Positions 49,619 through 60,649 of a DNA stretch of 64,000 bases are shown piece by piece. Every line of letters starts with the position of its first letter. The stretch's first letter is position 1. Position numbers and translations under genes: made by a program. The stretch comes from Tetmemena sp. SeJ-2015 (Eukaryota; Ciliophora; Spirotrichea; Sporadotrichida; Oxytrichidae). The notes under the pieces were generated by a model, which was not told the DNA's origin, made no database searches, and saw only the letters and a program-made list of their open reading frames with translations. The DNA lies in the NCBI GenBank assembly GCA_027382625.1, contig JAJKFJ010021909.1, positions 26,983 through 90,982 on the forward strand. The letters are read 5' to 3'.

Positions 49619-50010
49619 TAGCTGAGAATTAAATTAGAATTAAAATAAAATAGATTAAGTATGCTTACAGTTCAACTATCTTTAATTCGAACAATCACCA
49701 CAACATTCGATTCAGCATTGAAATCTAAATTTTATATATCCTTGTAGCTTTTGTGTGGGAGCGCTCAGTCAAGAGTTATAAGAGACACAAGTTGAAGTTC
49801 TCTAATGATATAAGAATTATTAGTGTACGCGCTCTTATCTGGCTACTGAGAGGTGCTGAGACGATGATTAAAAAAGAAACTCATTTAATTTTGATTATAT
49901 ATCGAACAACCTTCAGTTTAGAGGGTGAATCTGGGATTTGAACTGCCATCATGTTGCAGATCAAAACTTATTATTTTAATCAATCATCTATTTTAAATAA
50001 AATTTGGCTA
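49619..50010 (-). mobile_element. MITE family 1, copy 5 (reverse orientation)
   Basis: 392 bp between TA dinucleotides. Ends TATAGCTG and inverted TATAGCCA fit TAYAGYNR. The interior matches the family in reverse (agaggtgctgag, gcagatc boxes). Confidence 0.8.
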
Positions 50011-50079
50011 TAATATAATTATTCAAAGAATATTTAATTGATAGCTTTACTGTCTTTAAATGACTGCCTCACTAGATTT

Positions 50080-51900
50080 AGCTCTCAAAGACATAGAAAC
50101 TGAATCATTTAAGTATTTGATTCCATTCATTTTTCTTCCTCTTCCTTAATTGTTGGCTTGGTTTTGCTGATTATCTCTATTCTCTTATTAAGTTCTGATC
50201 TGATTATTTTCTTTGTGTTAATTTGTCTATTGATTATGTAGCTATCTTTAACGCTGTCTCTATTACTAGCTCTCTTTTTTCTTTCTGATAATTTCCTCTA
50301 CGAATCTTATGTAATTATCTAGTCCACCCTCTCTAATTACTAATTAGTCTGGCCTCATCTTGTTTAATACTACTAAATGCTTGTTTGTATTCTCAAATTC
50401 CCTATACAGCGACTCATCTTAGTAGGGAACAATAAAATCATAAGGTAAGTGATACTCAGCAAAATACCAAATCAAATTCCAATAAATGTTCTTATTATGG
50501 TACCTCAAAGACTCAGGAGTTATTTATTCTGCATTTCTATACCAAGAATCCAAATATAGGATCTCCTCTACATATTACCTAAGTTAAATTGAGTTTATGA
50601 AAGAAGTATCCTCGTTTTTAAATATGTTCATCTATAAATATTATTAGTCATCAAGTATTATCTTACGTCTCCTAGTCTCACAATAAGAGAAGGAAATATT
50701 TGCTTATAGCATGCTGAACAAGTAAATTCATAAAAGGTGTCGTTTCTCTTTCTTGAGTGCTTAAGTATATCCTTGGGATATAAGGTTACTCCACAATTTT
50801 GATTGGGGCAGACTTCTTTAAGAAGCAATCTTACTTTATCGGATATGAATATTTCTTGCTCTTCTTAATTGAGAAAACTCCTTCGTTTAAACTTTGAGGA
50901 CAAAGACTTGTAAAGATAAGAACGATTATCAAGAAGACTCCCATATTAGCCTTGATTAAATTGAGTCTAACGTCCTCCATTTATAGGTTGCTACGATACA
51001 GCCTTAAACGGTCGGCTTAATTAGTTAAAACTGCTATTGTTAAACTAGTTAGAAGTATTTTATCTAGCCGAAAAACTTTCATTTGGGATTTAATTTTTTT
51101 GAGATTGCTCTGAGGAAATAGATTGATTAACGCCACATTTGAGCTATTTTTGCGCTATCAGGAGTGTTAAAATTTAAATATTATATTGCTTTAAAGATCT
51201 CCCAAGTTAATCTAAACAACTGGCTTTGTCCTGTCAGTTGTAGCTTGTTAACTTTATTGATTTTAGTTTTGAGCTGAGCCTGTTATAATCTTTGCCAATC
51301 CTGTGGTTATATTTCCAAGTATTCTCTTGGTAGAGTCTACTCTGCGAGAAATCTCATTTCCTAATTTAATTTATAATCCTGTATCAGGCTAAGTTTGGAT
51401 TTCTATCTTATAAATTAAATAAATCTTCTACTTCTGTTTTTTGAATAATTACTATACTTGCTCCATACCTTGGTTGCTTTTTGAAAGTCCACTCAAAAGA
51501 TAACTCATAATGGCTGCATTAGGTTGGAATTTACACTCCTCAATCTACTCATAAATGTCTAGAACCATTCTGAGTGATCCATACTTGTCACAAGTATCCA
51601 TTAGCAGCTCAAATATTTCAATCTAAACAAGATTAACAAAACTAATTCATTACATTTAATTTGCCTCCACTCTTTGCATTTATTTTTCTTATCACTTCTA
51701 TCGCTTACTTCAGTCTGAAAAGCTTCTCTGTTTTGTCTTGATAGTTTAAAGTTCCTACCCAAATCAGCAACCAGCAAATAAATACAAACAAAATAACATC
51801 ACTCTATCTTTGTAATTATAAAGATTATGAACATTAATATCTCCCTCTAAATCATCTAATAGTATGAGATCGATGTCATTTTAGGAAGTCAATTAAACGT
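50080..51900 (-). CDS. DENND4-like protein, C-terminal half (PPR-like region and zinc/terminal domain)
   Basis: Minus-strand coding from about 51890 reads DIDLILLDDLEGDINVHNLY. A helical-repeat region of PPR type follows (FELLMDTCDKYGSLRMVLDI, CKFQPNAAIMSYLLSGLSKS), then a long linker. The terminal part has KEVCPNQNCGVTLYPKDILK, FTCSACYKQ and YHNKNIYWNLIWYFAEYHLP. The last matches the conserved IYWNLVWYFRRL end of DENND4A-C, and the Cys pairs match the zinc-like motif before it. A Gln-rich tail follows. One single-base shift occurs near 50650. DENND4 proteins are Rab GEFs at membranes. It very likely continues the DENN domain encoded at 54935-56350. Confidence 0.75.
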
Positions 51901-52149
51901 AGTAAAATATAATTTATCTTTAAAATTTTTATTTTTATTGGAGTAGGGGAGTAGTAGCTAATCGAACTAATTTAATCTCTATCGCCAGCTACCTTGATCA
52001 GTTTTCTTAATTAATTAAACACTCCTCATTCATTAAATAATTAACGACCACTTTTTAATTAAGGAAATTTGCTCCCACAAAATTCAATCGTCACTTGAAT
52101 TTTGATAAAAATTATAACCGTTTCCTATCAAAGCTCCTCCTTTTCCTCA

Positions 52150-53297
52150 TAGAATGCAGGAGCAGGAATGAGGAGGAGTCCCAGTATTCAACATAGTCAA
52201 GTGGAAGACTCCAAAGTATAGTTGGAAAAACCGCTTATTTGTTAATCAAGAATGCGAAGGCCTCATCGTTGTAGAATTCTTTGACGCCCAATTGTCAAGC
52301 CCCAAGTCAAAGGTACTACTCCACTCTGGTGTAGGATGAGAGTGAGGCCTTTATCAATTACGATAATACAATACAGTAGCCTTTCTTTGAAATAAATTAA
52401 GCGCCAACAGCTCATAGATGGCCTTCCTAGGATACTGGAAACTACCTAGTTTCTCCTTAAAAATCAAACAGACAAGCTGCTTTAATTCAGGGAGAGAGTT
52501 TTCTATGTTCAAAAGGCGATTGTTTTTATTCACTTGGCAATGGTCATCGTGATAATGTATGAGTATACTCAACATCCTTCCTTCAACCATCAGAATCACC
52601 TCCAGAGAGCATAGGCGCTCTAATCACGATGAAGAACTAATCATATGCACGGGCTTGAGCTGCTTGAAATAAGGAAGTGCTCACAGCTTTGTCATTTACC
52701 TGAGTTGACACATATATTCCTCAGTGAATTCAATGATCAAAGCTAGACTCTACGATCGCGCTCACTTCAAGATTGAAAGTTCAAGCGCTTCGGAGAGTTA
52801 ATGGGAATGCAAGCATTTAGCACTTCTCTGTCCCTCCCTTCAAATAATTAAGTAATTTATTTTAATCAAGGCTATGGAGCACTGGTACAGAATCTGATGG
52901 AGAACAGCTAAGTCAGCTAGAAGATGGAGGACAACTCGTAATAGACAACCCTATCTACAAGGACAAAAAGTTATTATGATGAAAGAGCACAAGAAGTAGA
53001 GAGCATAGGAGCAGGAAATTAGAGAGAGAGAGAGAGAGAGATAAAGATCACCCAGACTAAGATTACGAGGCGCTAAACATATAGAAAAGAAAAGCTATAA
53101 GGATTGCTCAAAGAAACGAATTACAGATGAGGCCAGAAGAGTAAGGAATCTAGATGCAGTAAATAATGGCAAGCTCTGGCAATCAATAAATCCTTAAAGA
53201 GAGTAACAGCACACCAATAGGGAAAAAACTAAAGCTAAATAGCCAGCGTGAACGCCAGTTCCGAAAAAGACAGTGTCCGAGAAAATACAATTTTTGA
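52150..53297 (+). CDS. anonymous plus-strand gene inside the DENND4-like locus
   Basis: Segments include KWKTPKYSWKNRLFVNQECE and GLIVVEFFDAQLSSPKSK (about 52180-52310), then NHDEELIICTGLSCLKQGS (about 52620-52690). The acidic patch STGTESDGEQLSQLEDGGQL lies near 52880-52970. A charged C-terminus (52985-53297) holds a run of eight or so alternating Arg/Glu codons from a (ga)n tract, QKRKAIRIAQRNELQMRPEE and GKKLKLNSQRERQFRKR, ending at TGA 53295-53297. Several frame changes remain unresolved. Strand and composition distinguish it from the DENN gene. No family recognised. Confidence 0.5.
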
Positions 53298-53459
53298 TTA
53301 TTCTGATTTAATCAATTATCCCAATTGCATCGATAATTTACTATAAGTATTGCTACACTCTTTGTTTTCTATTAATATGGCTTGAATATGAATTCATGAT
53401 TGATGATTTATAAATTCATAAATAAACAGTATATTATATGAATTTTGTAATTTCTTATA

Positions 53460-53918
53460 ATGGAATAAAAGCAAAGAAGTTTCTCACTTAGGAAGGCGAC
53501 TAGGTCAACTGAGCTACTCTTTATTTCTCAAGCACTTATGATTGAGGCTGGCTGCTAATAATGGTTTCCAACTCTTATATTGTTAAATCAGTAATGTTAT
53601 AGAGTAATTTTACATTTTTATTTTTAGAGATTGGTGAAGGCAGCTAACATTTTCACAAAGTTTAAAGAATGCAAATAAAATATTTGCAACAAGCGTGAGA
53701 AGTTAATAAATCCTTCCAAACACAACTCATGGCAAGCAATACTTATTTTAAATCACTTTTTTTATAGTAATTTATAGAAGAAAAAGGAAAAATAGAGTTG
53801 CAAAATAGTATCATGCTATACTAAAATAATTAAAAGGCACATTTACTAATTCTCAGTTCTTGGAAGTCTTTTCTAAAGTTCTATTCTAAGTCCCTATGTT
53901 TAAAAGACGTTTATTTAT
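53460..53918 (+). CDS. small anonymous plus-strand gene
   Basis: ATG 53460 reads MEQKQRSFSLRKATRSTELL and FISQALMIEAGC. After an interruption it continues RLVKAANIFTKFKECKQNIC and NKREKLINPSKHNSW. A last block reads EEKGKIELQNSIMLYQNNQK and SSWKSFLKFYSKSLCLKDVY, ending at TGA near 53918. It is about 130 residues, basic and helical. No family recognised. It ends about 70 bp before MITE copy 6. Confidence 0.45.
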
Positions 53919-53988
53919 GAAAATGCTAATTATCAATAATGCATTCATATTCAAGCCATAGTGTCTTATATTTATCTTTGAGCAGATA

Positions 53989-54399
53989 TAGTAGGAATTT
54001 TAATTACAATCGGTGATTTGTTAAGAAAAAAGATGGAGAGTTGCAACTTCGTGGTATTTGAAATAACAGATTCACCCCTAATCTGCAACTTGTTCGATAG
54101 CTTATTAAAAAAATTAATTTGAATTTCTTCTTCAGTCATCACCTCAGTACCTCTCAGCAGTGCGCTAAGTCAAGAGTTATAAGCAACACCATTTTTAATG
54201 AAGATAATGATGAGGATAATGAAAAATGCATGAGTAATATCGCTCTATACAAAAGATAGAAAGAGAAAAGTTCTTATAAATTAATGCTTAATCTAATGGT
54301 AGAATAATTATTTAAATTGGATACACCTCAACTGCGACTGATTTATTCAATTTTAATTTAATATCTTATTTAATTATCTTTTTATTGAAATTTCAGCTA
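53989..54399 (+). mobile_element. MITE family 1, copy 6
   Basis: 411 bp between TA at 53987-53988 and TA at 54400-54401. Ends TATAGTAG and inverted TATAGCTG. Closest in its interior to copy 2 (GGAGAGTTGCAACTTCGT; CTAATCTGCAACTTGTTCGA). Confidence 0.85.
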
Positions 54400-54559
54400 T
54401 ATTGTGTCAGAAAACTATTTCATAGCTCTAGATCGATAACACTCGTTCATGAAAATTTTACTTATATAATCCACATTCAGTTTTGTAGGAATAAAAAATA
54501 AATAGACAAGTTTCTCGATATTAACTTCCACTTCATTTATACAATATTTTATTATCATA

Positions 54560-56350
54560 ATCTAGGAATGGCTTCTTCGCATAAATTTCTGTCTGTACTC
54601 TACCAATAAAGAGAGTGTGCAATATATACATGGTTGTCCAACTCCTAAAAATCAACGATATTAATAAATATTATAAAAATTAAGTTTCCTTTAGAGTATT
54701 TTTTGTAGATCCTACCATTCCATTTTTAAAATTATGGAATCTTATACAAAGAGTCCCCTATATGTCGAGCATTAGGTATAGAAAATAATTCTACACCATC
54801 TTCAAATTAATAATTCAATTTTTCCAACATAGAGCCTGAATAACAAAAAAATATTTAATTAGGATAAAGTACGTACCTTTCTACTAAATTTTTATTTCAA
54901 TATATTTTTTTTATTCCCAAAATTCTTTTATCTCTCAAAATTTTGAAGGCAATACTTTGTAGCTAAGAATATTTTTAGTAGAATCAAACTGAATAGGATA
55001 CAGTTTTTACTCTTTAAAAATTTCAAAGGCTATTAAGTCATCATAAACTTTTTCTGTCTTATTTAGAACGTCGCATTCATAAAAGCTATTATTATTTTTG
55101 GATTGATCATTTAGGAAGAAAGTATCCTGCTGCAATACTCCTTGAGATCCAGATTTAGAATTTCTCTTATTCTATTTGCCATACTTTACTTTGATATGTT
55201 CTGAGAAAAACATTAAGTCTATTATATCTTCGTTATTGCTTGGCCAAAGTTTTCTTTCTAAGAGACGAGTGAACATCTGGAGCTTCAAGAAGTACTTGAA
55301 AAACATTTTAGTATCACCTGGTGCTTCACTTATTGATTTGTCGAAATCATATTGAGCTGATACGCCCTCTACTGTTCTTTGTATGCTGTGAACAACTCCT
55401 CTTTAAACTTATTCTGATTTGAAGTACTTTTCGTAATTTTAGAATACATTAACAAAGAATTGAAAGAAAGCGTCTCTAATACGTTCTACATCTTCAATTG
55501 ATAGTCTCTACTGCTTTTTCTTTTTTGGCTTTACTATTTCCTTCAAAGTCTTCTAAAGTTTCTTTGCAAAATATTCAGGCAGCTCTGGTAGATCATCATT
55601 AAGCTGAGCTTTAAATCTTCCTGAAGCTTGAAGAGTTACTGAAGTCTTTTACTTGGAAGTAATTATGCTAGATTTGATTCTGTCTGCATCTAAATCAATG
55701 ATGTAAGTTCCATCTGAAATATTTTCTTCAGCCTCATTTTGCATGCTCTAGTTTATGCCCATTAAAAATGGCACAGGAGCATTTCTATAAATAATTTAAT
55801 AAATCTAATTATTGTTACAAGTAGTCTATGAGAGATTCAGGCAAAAACGGAACATAGATGAATTCATATTTGAATGGAAAAATTAGACTCTTAATTGCCT
55901 CTCCTACTTAAACTAACTTTGTTTGATCTTTACTCACCATCAGATTCTAAAAATATTACAAAAGTTAGAAATATTTACATTAGAGTCTAGAAGTACTCTT
56001 TTAAAGAACAGTATTAAAAACATAATTGCTCAATTGAATACATAATATTATATAATTATATAAGGTAATAGGACATTATCAACGTTAAGACAGTCAAATA
56101 AAGTAATTATGAAGTCGTTGCTAGCGTATGGAAGCTTATTTATAGGTGGGTATTGGAATGAAATATTTCTGAATGGCATATTATTTGCTATAAGCTTTAA
56201 GTTTATGGATGTGATTCCTCTGGGAGGAGAAGGTATTGAATATAGAAGCTTAGTAACATAATCTTCAAAAGGAGCTTTCAAACTCTTAATGCAAGCTTTC
56301 TGCAAGTCAATAAGAACTAATCTAAATTGCTCAAAGAACGGATGCCTTGA
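54560..56350 (-). CDS. DENN-domain protein (DENND4-like), N-terminal half
   Basis: Minus-strand coding starts in sequence reading VSRHPFFEQFRLVLIDLQKA, then FEDYVTKLLYSIPSPPRGI, LFDCLNVDNVLL, LMVSKDQTKLVQVGEAIKSL and IFPFKYEFIYVPFLPESLID. NAPVPFLMGINQSM, GTYIIDLDADRIKSS, ELPEYFAKKLQKTLKEI and FKYFLKLQMFTRLLERKLWP follow. This is the full u/c/dDENN order, so it is a Rab guanine-nucleotide exchange factor family member. A TGA lies at 54935-54937, but a further coding-like block (GVELFSIPNARHIGDSLYKI; NHVYIAHSLYWQSTDRNLCE) continues to about 54560. Introns of 32 nt (55947-55978) and 34 nt (near 55790-55825) and a TA-bounded IES (56012-56065) restore the frame. The N-terminus is lost in AT-rich DNA beyond 56350. 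Confidence 0.85.
55947..55978 (-). other. 32-nt spliceosomal intron in the DENN gene
   Basis: On the minus strand it reads GTAAAT...TTTTTAG. Removal joins RVLLDSN to NLMVSKDQTK in frame. Confidence 0.7.
56012..56065. other. 54-bp TA-bounded IES in the DENN gene
   Basis: TA pairs at 56012-56013 and 56066-56067. The insert holds an in-frame TGA. Removal joins VDNVLL to LFFKRVLLDS, fitting the DENN core. No GT...AG ends. Confidence 0.6.
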
Positions 56351-56389
56351 TACTGTTTTTAAATTTTAAATAAATCTTTATATATTTAA

Positions 56390-57000
56390 ATTAAAATAGA
56401 TTCAAAAGATAAGTTCTTTTTTTAAAAAAAAATTTTTAAAAATATTTTTTTTAAAATAAAAAAAAATTTCTTAAATTATTTTAAAAAACCCCAAAAATTT
56501 AAAAATTCATTTTTTAATAAAATTGGTTCTGCTCCCAAGCTTCTTTGCTTTTTAATAAATGATAAGATTTCAATCCTTTCCATGTGATGAAGGGGGTTCT
56601 AAATTTTCTTTTAAAATTAACCCCTTCAATTATTTTGTTTTTTTTCATAAAAAAATAAATTCTTCTTAAAAAAGACCTTTATTTTTTGTTTTATAATTTT
56701 AATCACCAAAAATCACATTCCAAAAAATCTTATTTAATTGAAGAAAGATTTATTTGGGCTCCCTTCAATTCCGGTTTGGGAAAATATTTATATTTTTTTT
56801 TATTGGGCAAAGTATTTTTTGGAAAAAGCCTTATTTTGTTTTTTTTTTTTGGTAACTTGGGGGGAATAAATCGATATTCAAAAAACTTTTTTCAAAAGGG
56901 GAAAAAAAATTATTAAAAAAGGGTGAAAATATGAATACCAATAAAAATTTTCCAAAAAAGTTGAAAGGGGCCAAAACTTTTTTTGAAGGAAAATAGAGTT
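56390..57000. other. AT-rich tract of doubtful consensus
   Basis: Long A/T homopolymers and expanded runs (tttttttttttttggtaacttgggggg). Any open frame here is low-complexity. I treat it as unreliable assembly, or as an IES that collapsed. Confidence 0.4.
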
Positions 57001-57007
57001 TTGGAAC

Positions 57008-57465
57008 AAAATGCTGTATATTAAAGTAGAGATAGTTTAAAGCATCATGCTTTAAATTTAATGAGATCCTGCTAAATCAATGCCAAGGTCATAAAGAACA
57101 CTCCTTAAGTTTTAATGCTTTCTATTTGAGTGACAGCTTATTTAGGGTGAGGGTAGACTCCTTTAGTATGTTTTAATTGGTGAAGGTCCCTTGTAGAAGA
57201 TCTATTTGTGGATATTATTTAAAAATACTAAAATGGAAGCATATATTTGTATTTCTATGAGCTTTGCAACGAAAATGAGTCTGTGTTGATCGGGATATCT
57301 TTGTTACTCTGAGTGCTTGTCACCTCAGTTGGCATCGTCAAGTTTTAGAGGTTGAGCTTGTTGTTGTAGATTTCTAGTGATTTTTTTTAGTAGATTTAGC
57401 TGTTAAGGTAGACATTTAAATAAAAAGCTCTATATTTAAAGCGTAATATAATACCGCGACTCACA
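57008..57465 (-). repeat. dispersed small-gene repeat, copy C (decayed)
   Basis: ATG at 57415 on the minus strand (MSTLTAKSTKKNHQKSTTT) stops at a TGA after about 25 codons. Flanks tttaaagcgtaatataata and tagagatagtttaaagca match copy A. Broken relative to copy B. Confidence 0.6.
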
Positions 57466-58050
57466 GAACAAGGAAACAAATTCAATGTATTTCTAACATA
57501 AACCAAATGACCGTCATTAATTCATTTTCACCCTATAATAGGCGAAGAACTAGCTCAAAGAGGATCTATCATATCTAACTGCTTTGAAGACTATGAAAAT
57601 TATTAAACAAAGAACTCTTATTATCCATGATTAGCTTTAAACAATATTTGTAAATATAATTGCCACATTATTTAAAGCAAACATGATTTTGATTATTTAT
57701 AAGCAATAATATGCATATTGACTTCTCAATGAAATACTTTCCTATTGGTAACAGCTCATTGAAATGCTACTAATTTAAATATATTACATAAGTAATAATT
57801 CAATTCAAAATTGTTATTTATTTTTAATGAAGTAGAGTTTGATAGTACTTTTAGCTCTTAAATTGGAAATTTTTATTGACTTATAACATATGGTCCATTT
57901 TTTTAGAATTGTATTTTTATGAATTTAATATAAAGTTAAATGTCCCATGGGGATTACTAAATTAAGACAGTTGAAACCCTTTTTAATTATACTTAACTAA
58001 AATTAATCTCCGAAAACCTTTCTACTCCATCACCTACTCAAGTTGTCAAA
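57466..58050. other. AT-rich stretch, no gene seen
   Basis: No sustained coding frame and no repeat recognised. Confidence 0.4.
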
Positions 58051-58310
58051 GAAAGCCGATATAGTCATTGTTCCAGTTAAGAGTTTTGTAAATATTTTTG
58101 TATTCTACTTTCTTTAGATCATTTCCTGCAGCATCTCAATTTAAAATATCTCTGAGATGGCTAATTTTATTTCTCCAAGAATTATTTAGCTCTAGGTCTA
58201 GGTTCCTACTTTAAGGTAAAATGACAGAAAAATACCTCAAATCCTGGAGCTCTTTCCTCTCATCTGTTATAAGGTAAAAAGTTTATTAAATTTAACAATT
58301 GAATATTTAA

Positions 58311-58647
58311 TCAAAGTCGCCATGTTCTTAAATGCGAAGTCTTAATTAGATTTAAAGAATATTAGTCCTCGAGCTCTTGTATCTCTATCTGAGAATCAAT
58401 TACCTCTCCACTTTCCCATAATGCTTATTAGCAGAATCTCCTCTTCATACTCGACAACTCCTTCTTTAAAGGTCGTGGGATGAGTTTAAATATCCTATTC
58501 TTGATGTAGATATTTATTATTCTTTTGAGTTTCTTGTCTGTAGACTAGCCTGTTATATTCACTTATCCTTCATTTATCTTACGCCACTACTTATAACTTT
58601 AGATCTTTTTGCTCTTAAGCTTTTTCACTAACCTTATTTATTCCCAT
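58311..58647 (-). CDS. charged helical protein, C-terminal part
   Basis: Minus strand, ATG at 58647 reads MGINKVSEKAQEQKDLKLQ, then RISEYNRLVYRQETQKNNKY and TTFKEGVVEYEEEILL. After a frame change it ends GEVIDSQIEIQELEDQYSLN and TSHLRTWRL at TGA 58311. An in-frame TGA near 58575 separates VVAQDK from RISEYN. Likely the C-terminal end of a coiled-coil gene whose upstream pieces are at 59030-59290 and 59527-59700 on the same strand. Confidence 0.45.
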
Positions 58648-58879
58648 CTTTCAACTCAATGATAACGGCGAGTGTGAGCCCAGAGAGAAATCATAAAGGC
58701 TGATTCGATTTATCCTTTCTCTCAATAAATATTTATTAAAGCCGATTTTGTTGCACTATCAGTGAGTGTATTCATGCCTCGCGACGAGGTTGAGAGGGAG
58801 AATCAGAGGGGAACTTCTCATGAATTTATTGTGTGTCAATTAAGACCTAAATAACACGATTTAAGAAGTTCTGAATCAG

Positions 58880-59023
58880 GAAAAGGATTTTAAACTCATT
58901 CAATGAAGAGTGCAAAGATGATCTGAAAGAGCTACCCTCCTTAGTAAATGATTTGCAGTTATAGCTAGCAGAAGAGTCCGAGCAATGGAGGGGACCTCCT
59001 GCAATGAGAGATATACAATCCTG
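58880..59023 (+). CDS. short plus-strand coding patch
   Basis: The frame reads RILNSFNEECKDDLKELPSL, then LQLAEESEQWRGPPAMRDIQ and a TGA. Opposite strand to its neighbours. It could be an inverted germline segment of the surrounding gene or an independent remnant. Confidence 0.35.
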
Positions 59024-59029
59024 ATATTA

Positions 59030-59290
59030 TCAATGCTCTTCTATCATTTTAGATCTTTAAAAATATTATTGATTAGGATATTTGTCGTGCACTCTAATTG
59101 CTTGAGCTCCTTGAAGTAATCTTCTCATACATTTACTTCATCTTTTCTTACTCTCTTAAATTGCCTGTCTTTATTTATAATGACCCTTTTTTCAGATTTT
59201 AAGTTGGTCTGAACATGTAACCATCTGGTTATACACTGCATTTTCTTTCCTAGCAAACAATTCAGATATGGAGTGGAGAAAAATTTACTT
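59030..59290 (-). CDS. charged helical coding patch, minus strand
   Basis: Reads SISELFARKENAVYNQMVTC and SDQLK, then with one frame change KKGSLQIKTGNLREQEKMKQ and MYEKITSRSSSNQSARQ. Coiled-coil-like. Probably an internal segment of the gene ending at 58311. Confidence 0.4.
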
Positions 59291-59526
59291 GCTTATAATG
59301 CCAGATTGCTGATGATGAGTATGTGCTATTTTTTTGTTGTTGGTAATTCTTGACTGTCTTCTCGATCCATTAAAAGTGCTTAATTATATTTTTAACGTAT
59401 ATAATAATCAATCAAACTTGAAAGACATTTCATTTTGTTTTTGACCTTATGCTTGTCGACCATAATAATTACTAAAACTATAAAATTTAGAGATAAAAAA
59501 TAGCTAAACCTTTTTTTAATTTTTAC

Positions 59527-59700
59527 TCAAGCTGATCGAGAATCTTGACTTTCGCAACCCAGAATGGAGGCGAGACCATATCTTTATGCTAGATTATACC
59601 TCATTTTATCGAAGCTCATTTCTTAAAATTTCTATGTTTTCCTATCCTATTCCTTAGCCCTTACCATTTCAAGTCGGCCTCAGTCCGGAGATTCTTTGCT
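59527..59700 (-). CDS. charged coding patch, minus strand
   Basis: After an apparent ...TTTTAG acceptor it reads AKNLRTEADLKWQGLRNRIG. It then reads, in an overlapping ATGA frame, MSFDKMRYNLAQRYGLASIL and GCESQDSRSA, ending at TGA near 59527. Likely upstream segment of the same minus-strand gene. Confidence 0.4.
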
Positions 59701-60089
59701 AAAATTAAAAAATCAAAGCTTATAAAAATAATTAAATCATAGCCCAGTAATTCAAAAGTTAAGTCAAGAGTAGTAGGAATAGAAACACTTAATAAAATAG
59801 AATCATTCATATCGTAATTTTAATCAAGTATAGAAAAATAGATTGGTCAACTCAACTATATCGCAAATCCCTTCTCTAAGTTCTTCGCGATTTAGTCTCG
59901 GGGGAAATGTGATCGAATTTACTGTGCCTGTATGAACAATTAATTACCAATGAGAAGTTACTTAGCCTCTCAAATTTTTTAATGATTATCTCTGCCTGTT
60001 TTGAAGTTTAAAATTATTACCTTCCTGGTATAGATTGCGATAAGGTACTCATCTAAATAATATCAGTAAGTGGCTTTTAGGAAAGAGAA

Positions 60090-60648
60090 AATTATTAAAT
60101 AGGACTTCCAGAGGAAGATAGAGTTGCTGATGGAGCTGATTCGGAAAAAAAATGGGAAATAAAATAAGTTTGGCAGCAACAGACGACACACAGACCACGG
60201 CGAATTCAGTGCTACAAAAGCAATAAAACAACACTTTATCACTTAGGATGACTAGACACTGACAGCAGCCACCCTGTGACAACCGCTATGAGGTACCCTG
60301 CATCAGACACCGGAGGTAGAGTACAAGCTCTCTTTTATCAGTTCACTGAGCCCACAAGGCAGAGCGTCCGAGGCCCCAGTGTTAACGGCAGCTCACGTCC
60401 TCAGTCATGGAGGGTTTGAACTGCAGGGATTCCTATTGCCCTGTGCAGTGAGTGGCAACGCCCGTGTCCTCTTGCGGTTGCCGGCTGAGGGCGCCCCTGG
60501 TCAGTGGTCAGTACGTCTAGATAGTACCGATATTGCATTAGAGGGAGACCGTATGAGCCCCATATTTATGAGGTGGGGGTATTAAAAAAATTAAAATAAA
60601 TTACTCTAATTCCTAATACTAATCTTTCCCCTGGAAGTTCATTTAATA
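60090..60648. mobile_element. MITE family 2, copy 2
   Basis: About 559 bp with ends ATTAAATAGGACTTCCAGAGG / CCCCTGGAAGTTCATTTAAT inverted. Longer than copy 1 by roughly 90 bp in the interior. A 69-codon open frame at 60379-60585 is not conserved in copy 1, so I do not call it a gene. Confidence 0.75.
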
Positions 60649-60649
60649 A

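Noticed and set aside
56686..56916. Plus-strand frame rich in Phe, Lys, Gly and Asn
   Set aside because: It lies in a tract of stretched homopolymers and is low-complexity; probably consensus error.
60379..60585. 69-codon frame inside MITE family 2 copy 2
   Set aside because: Not preserved in copy 1, and MITEs are normally non-coding.
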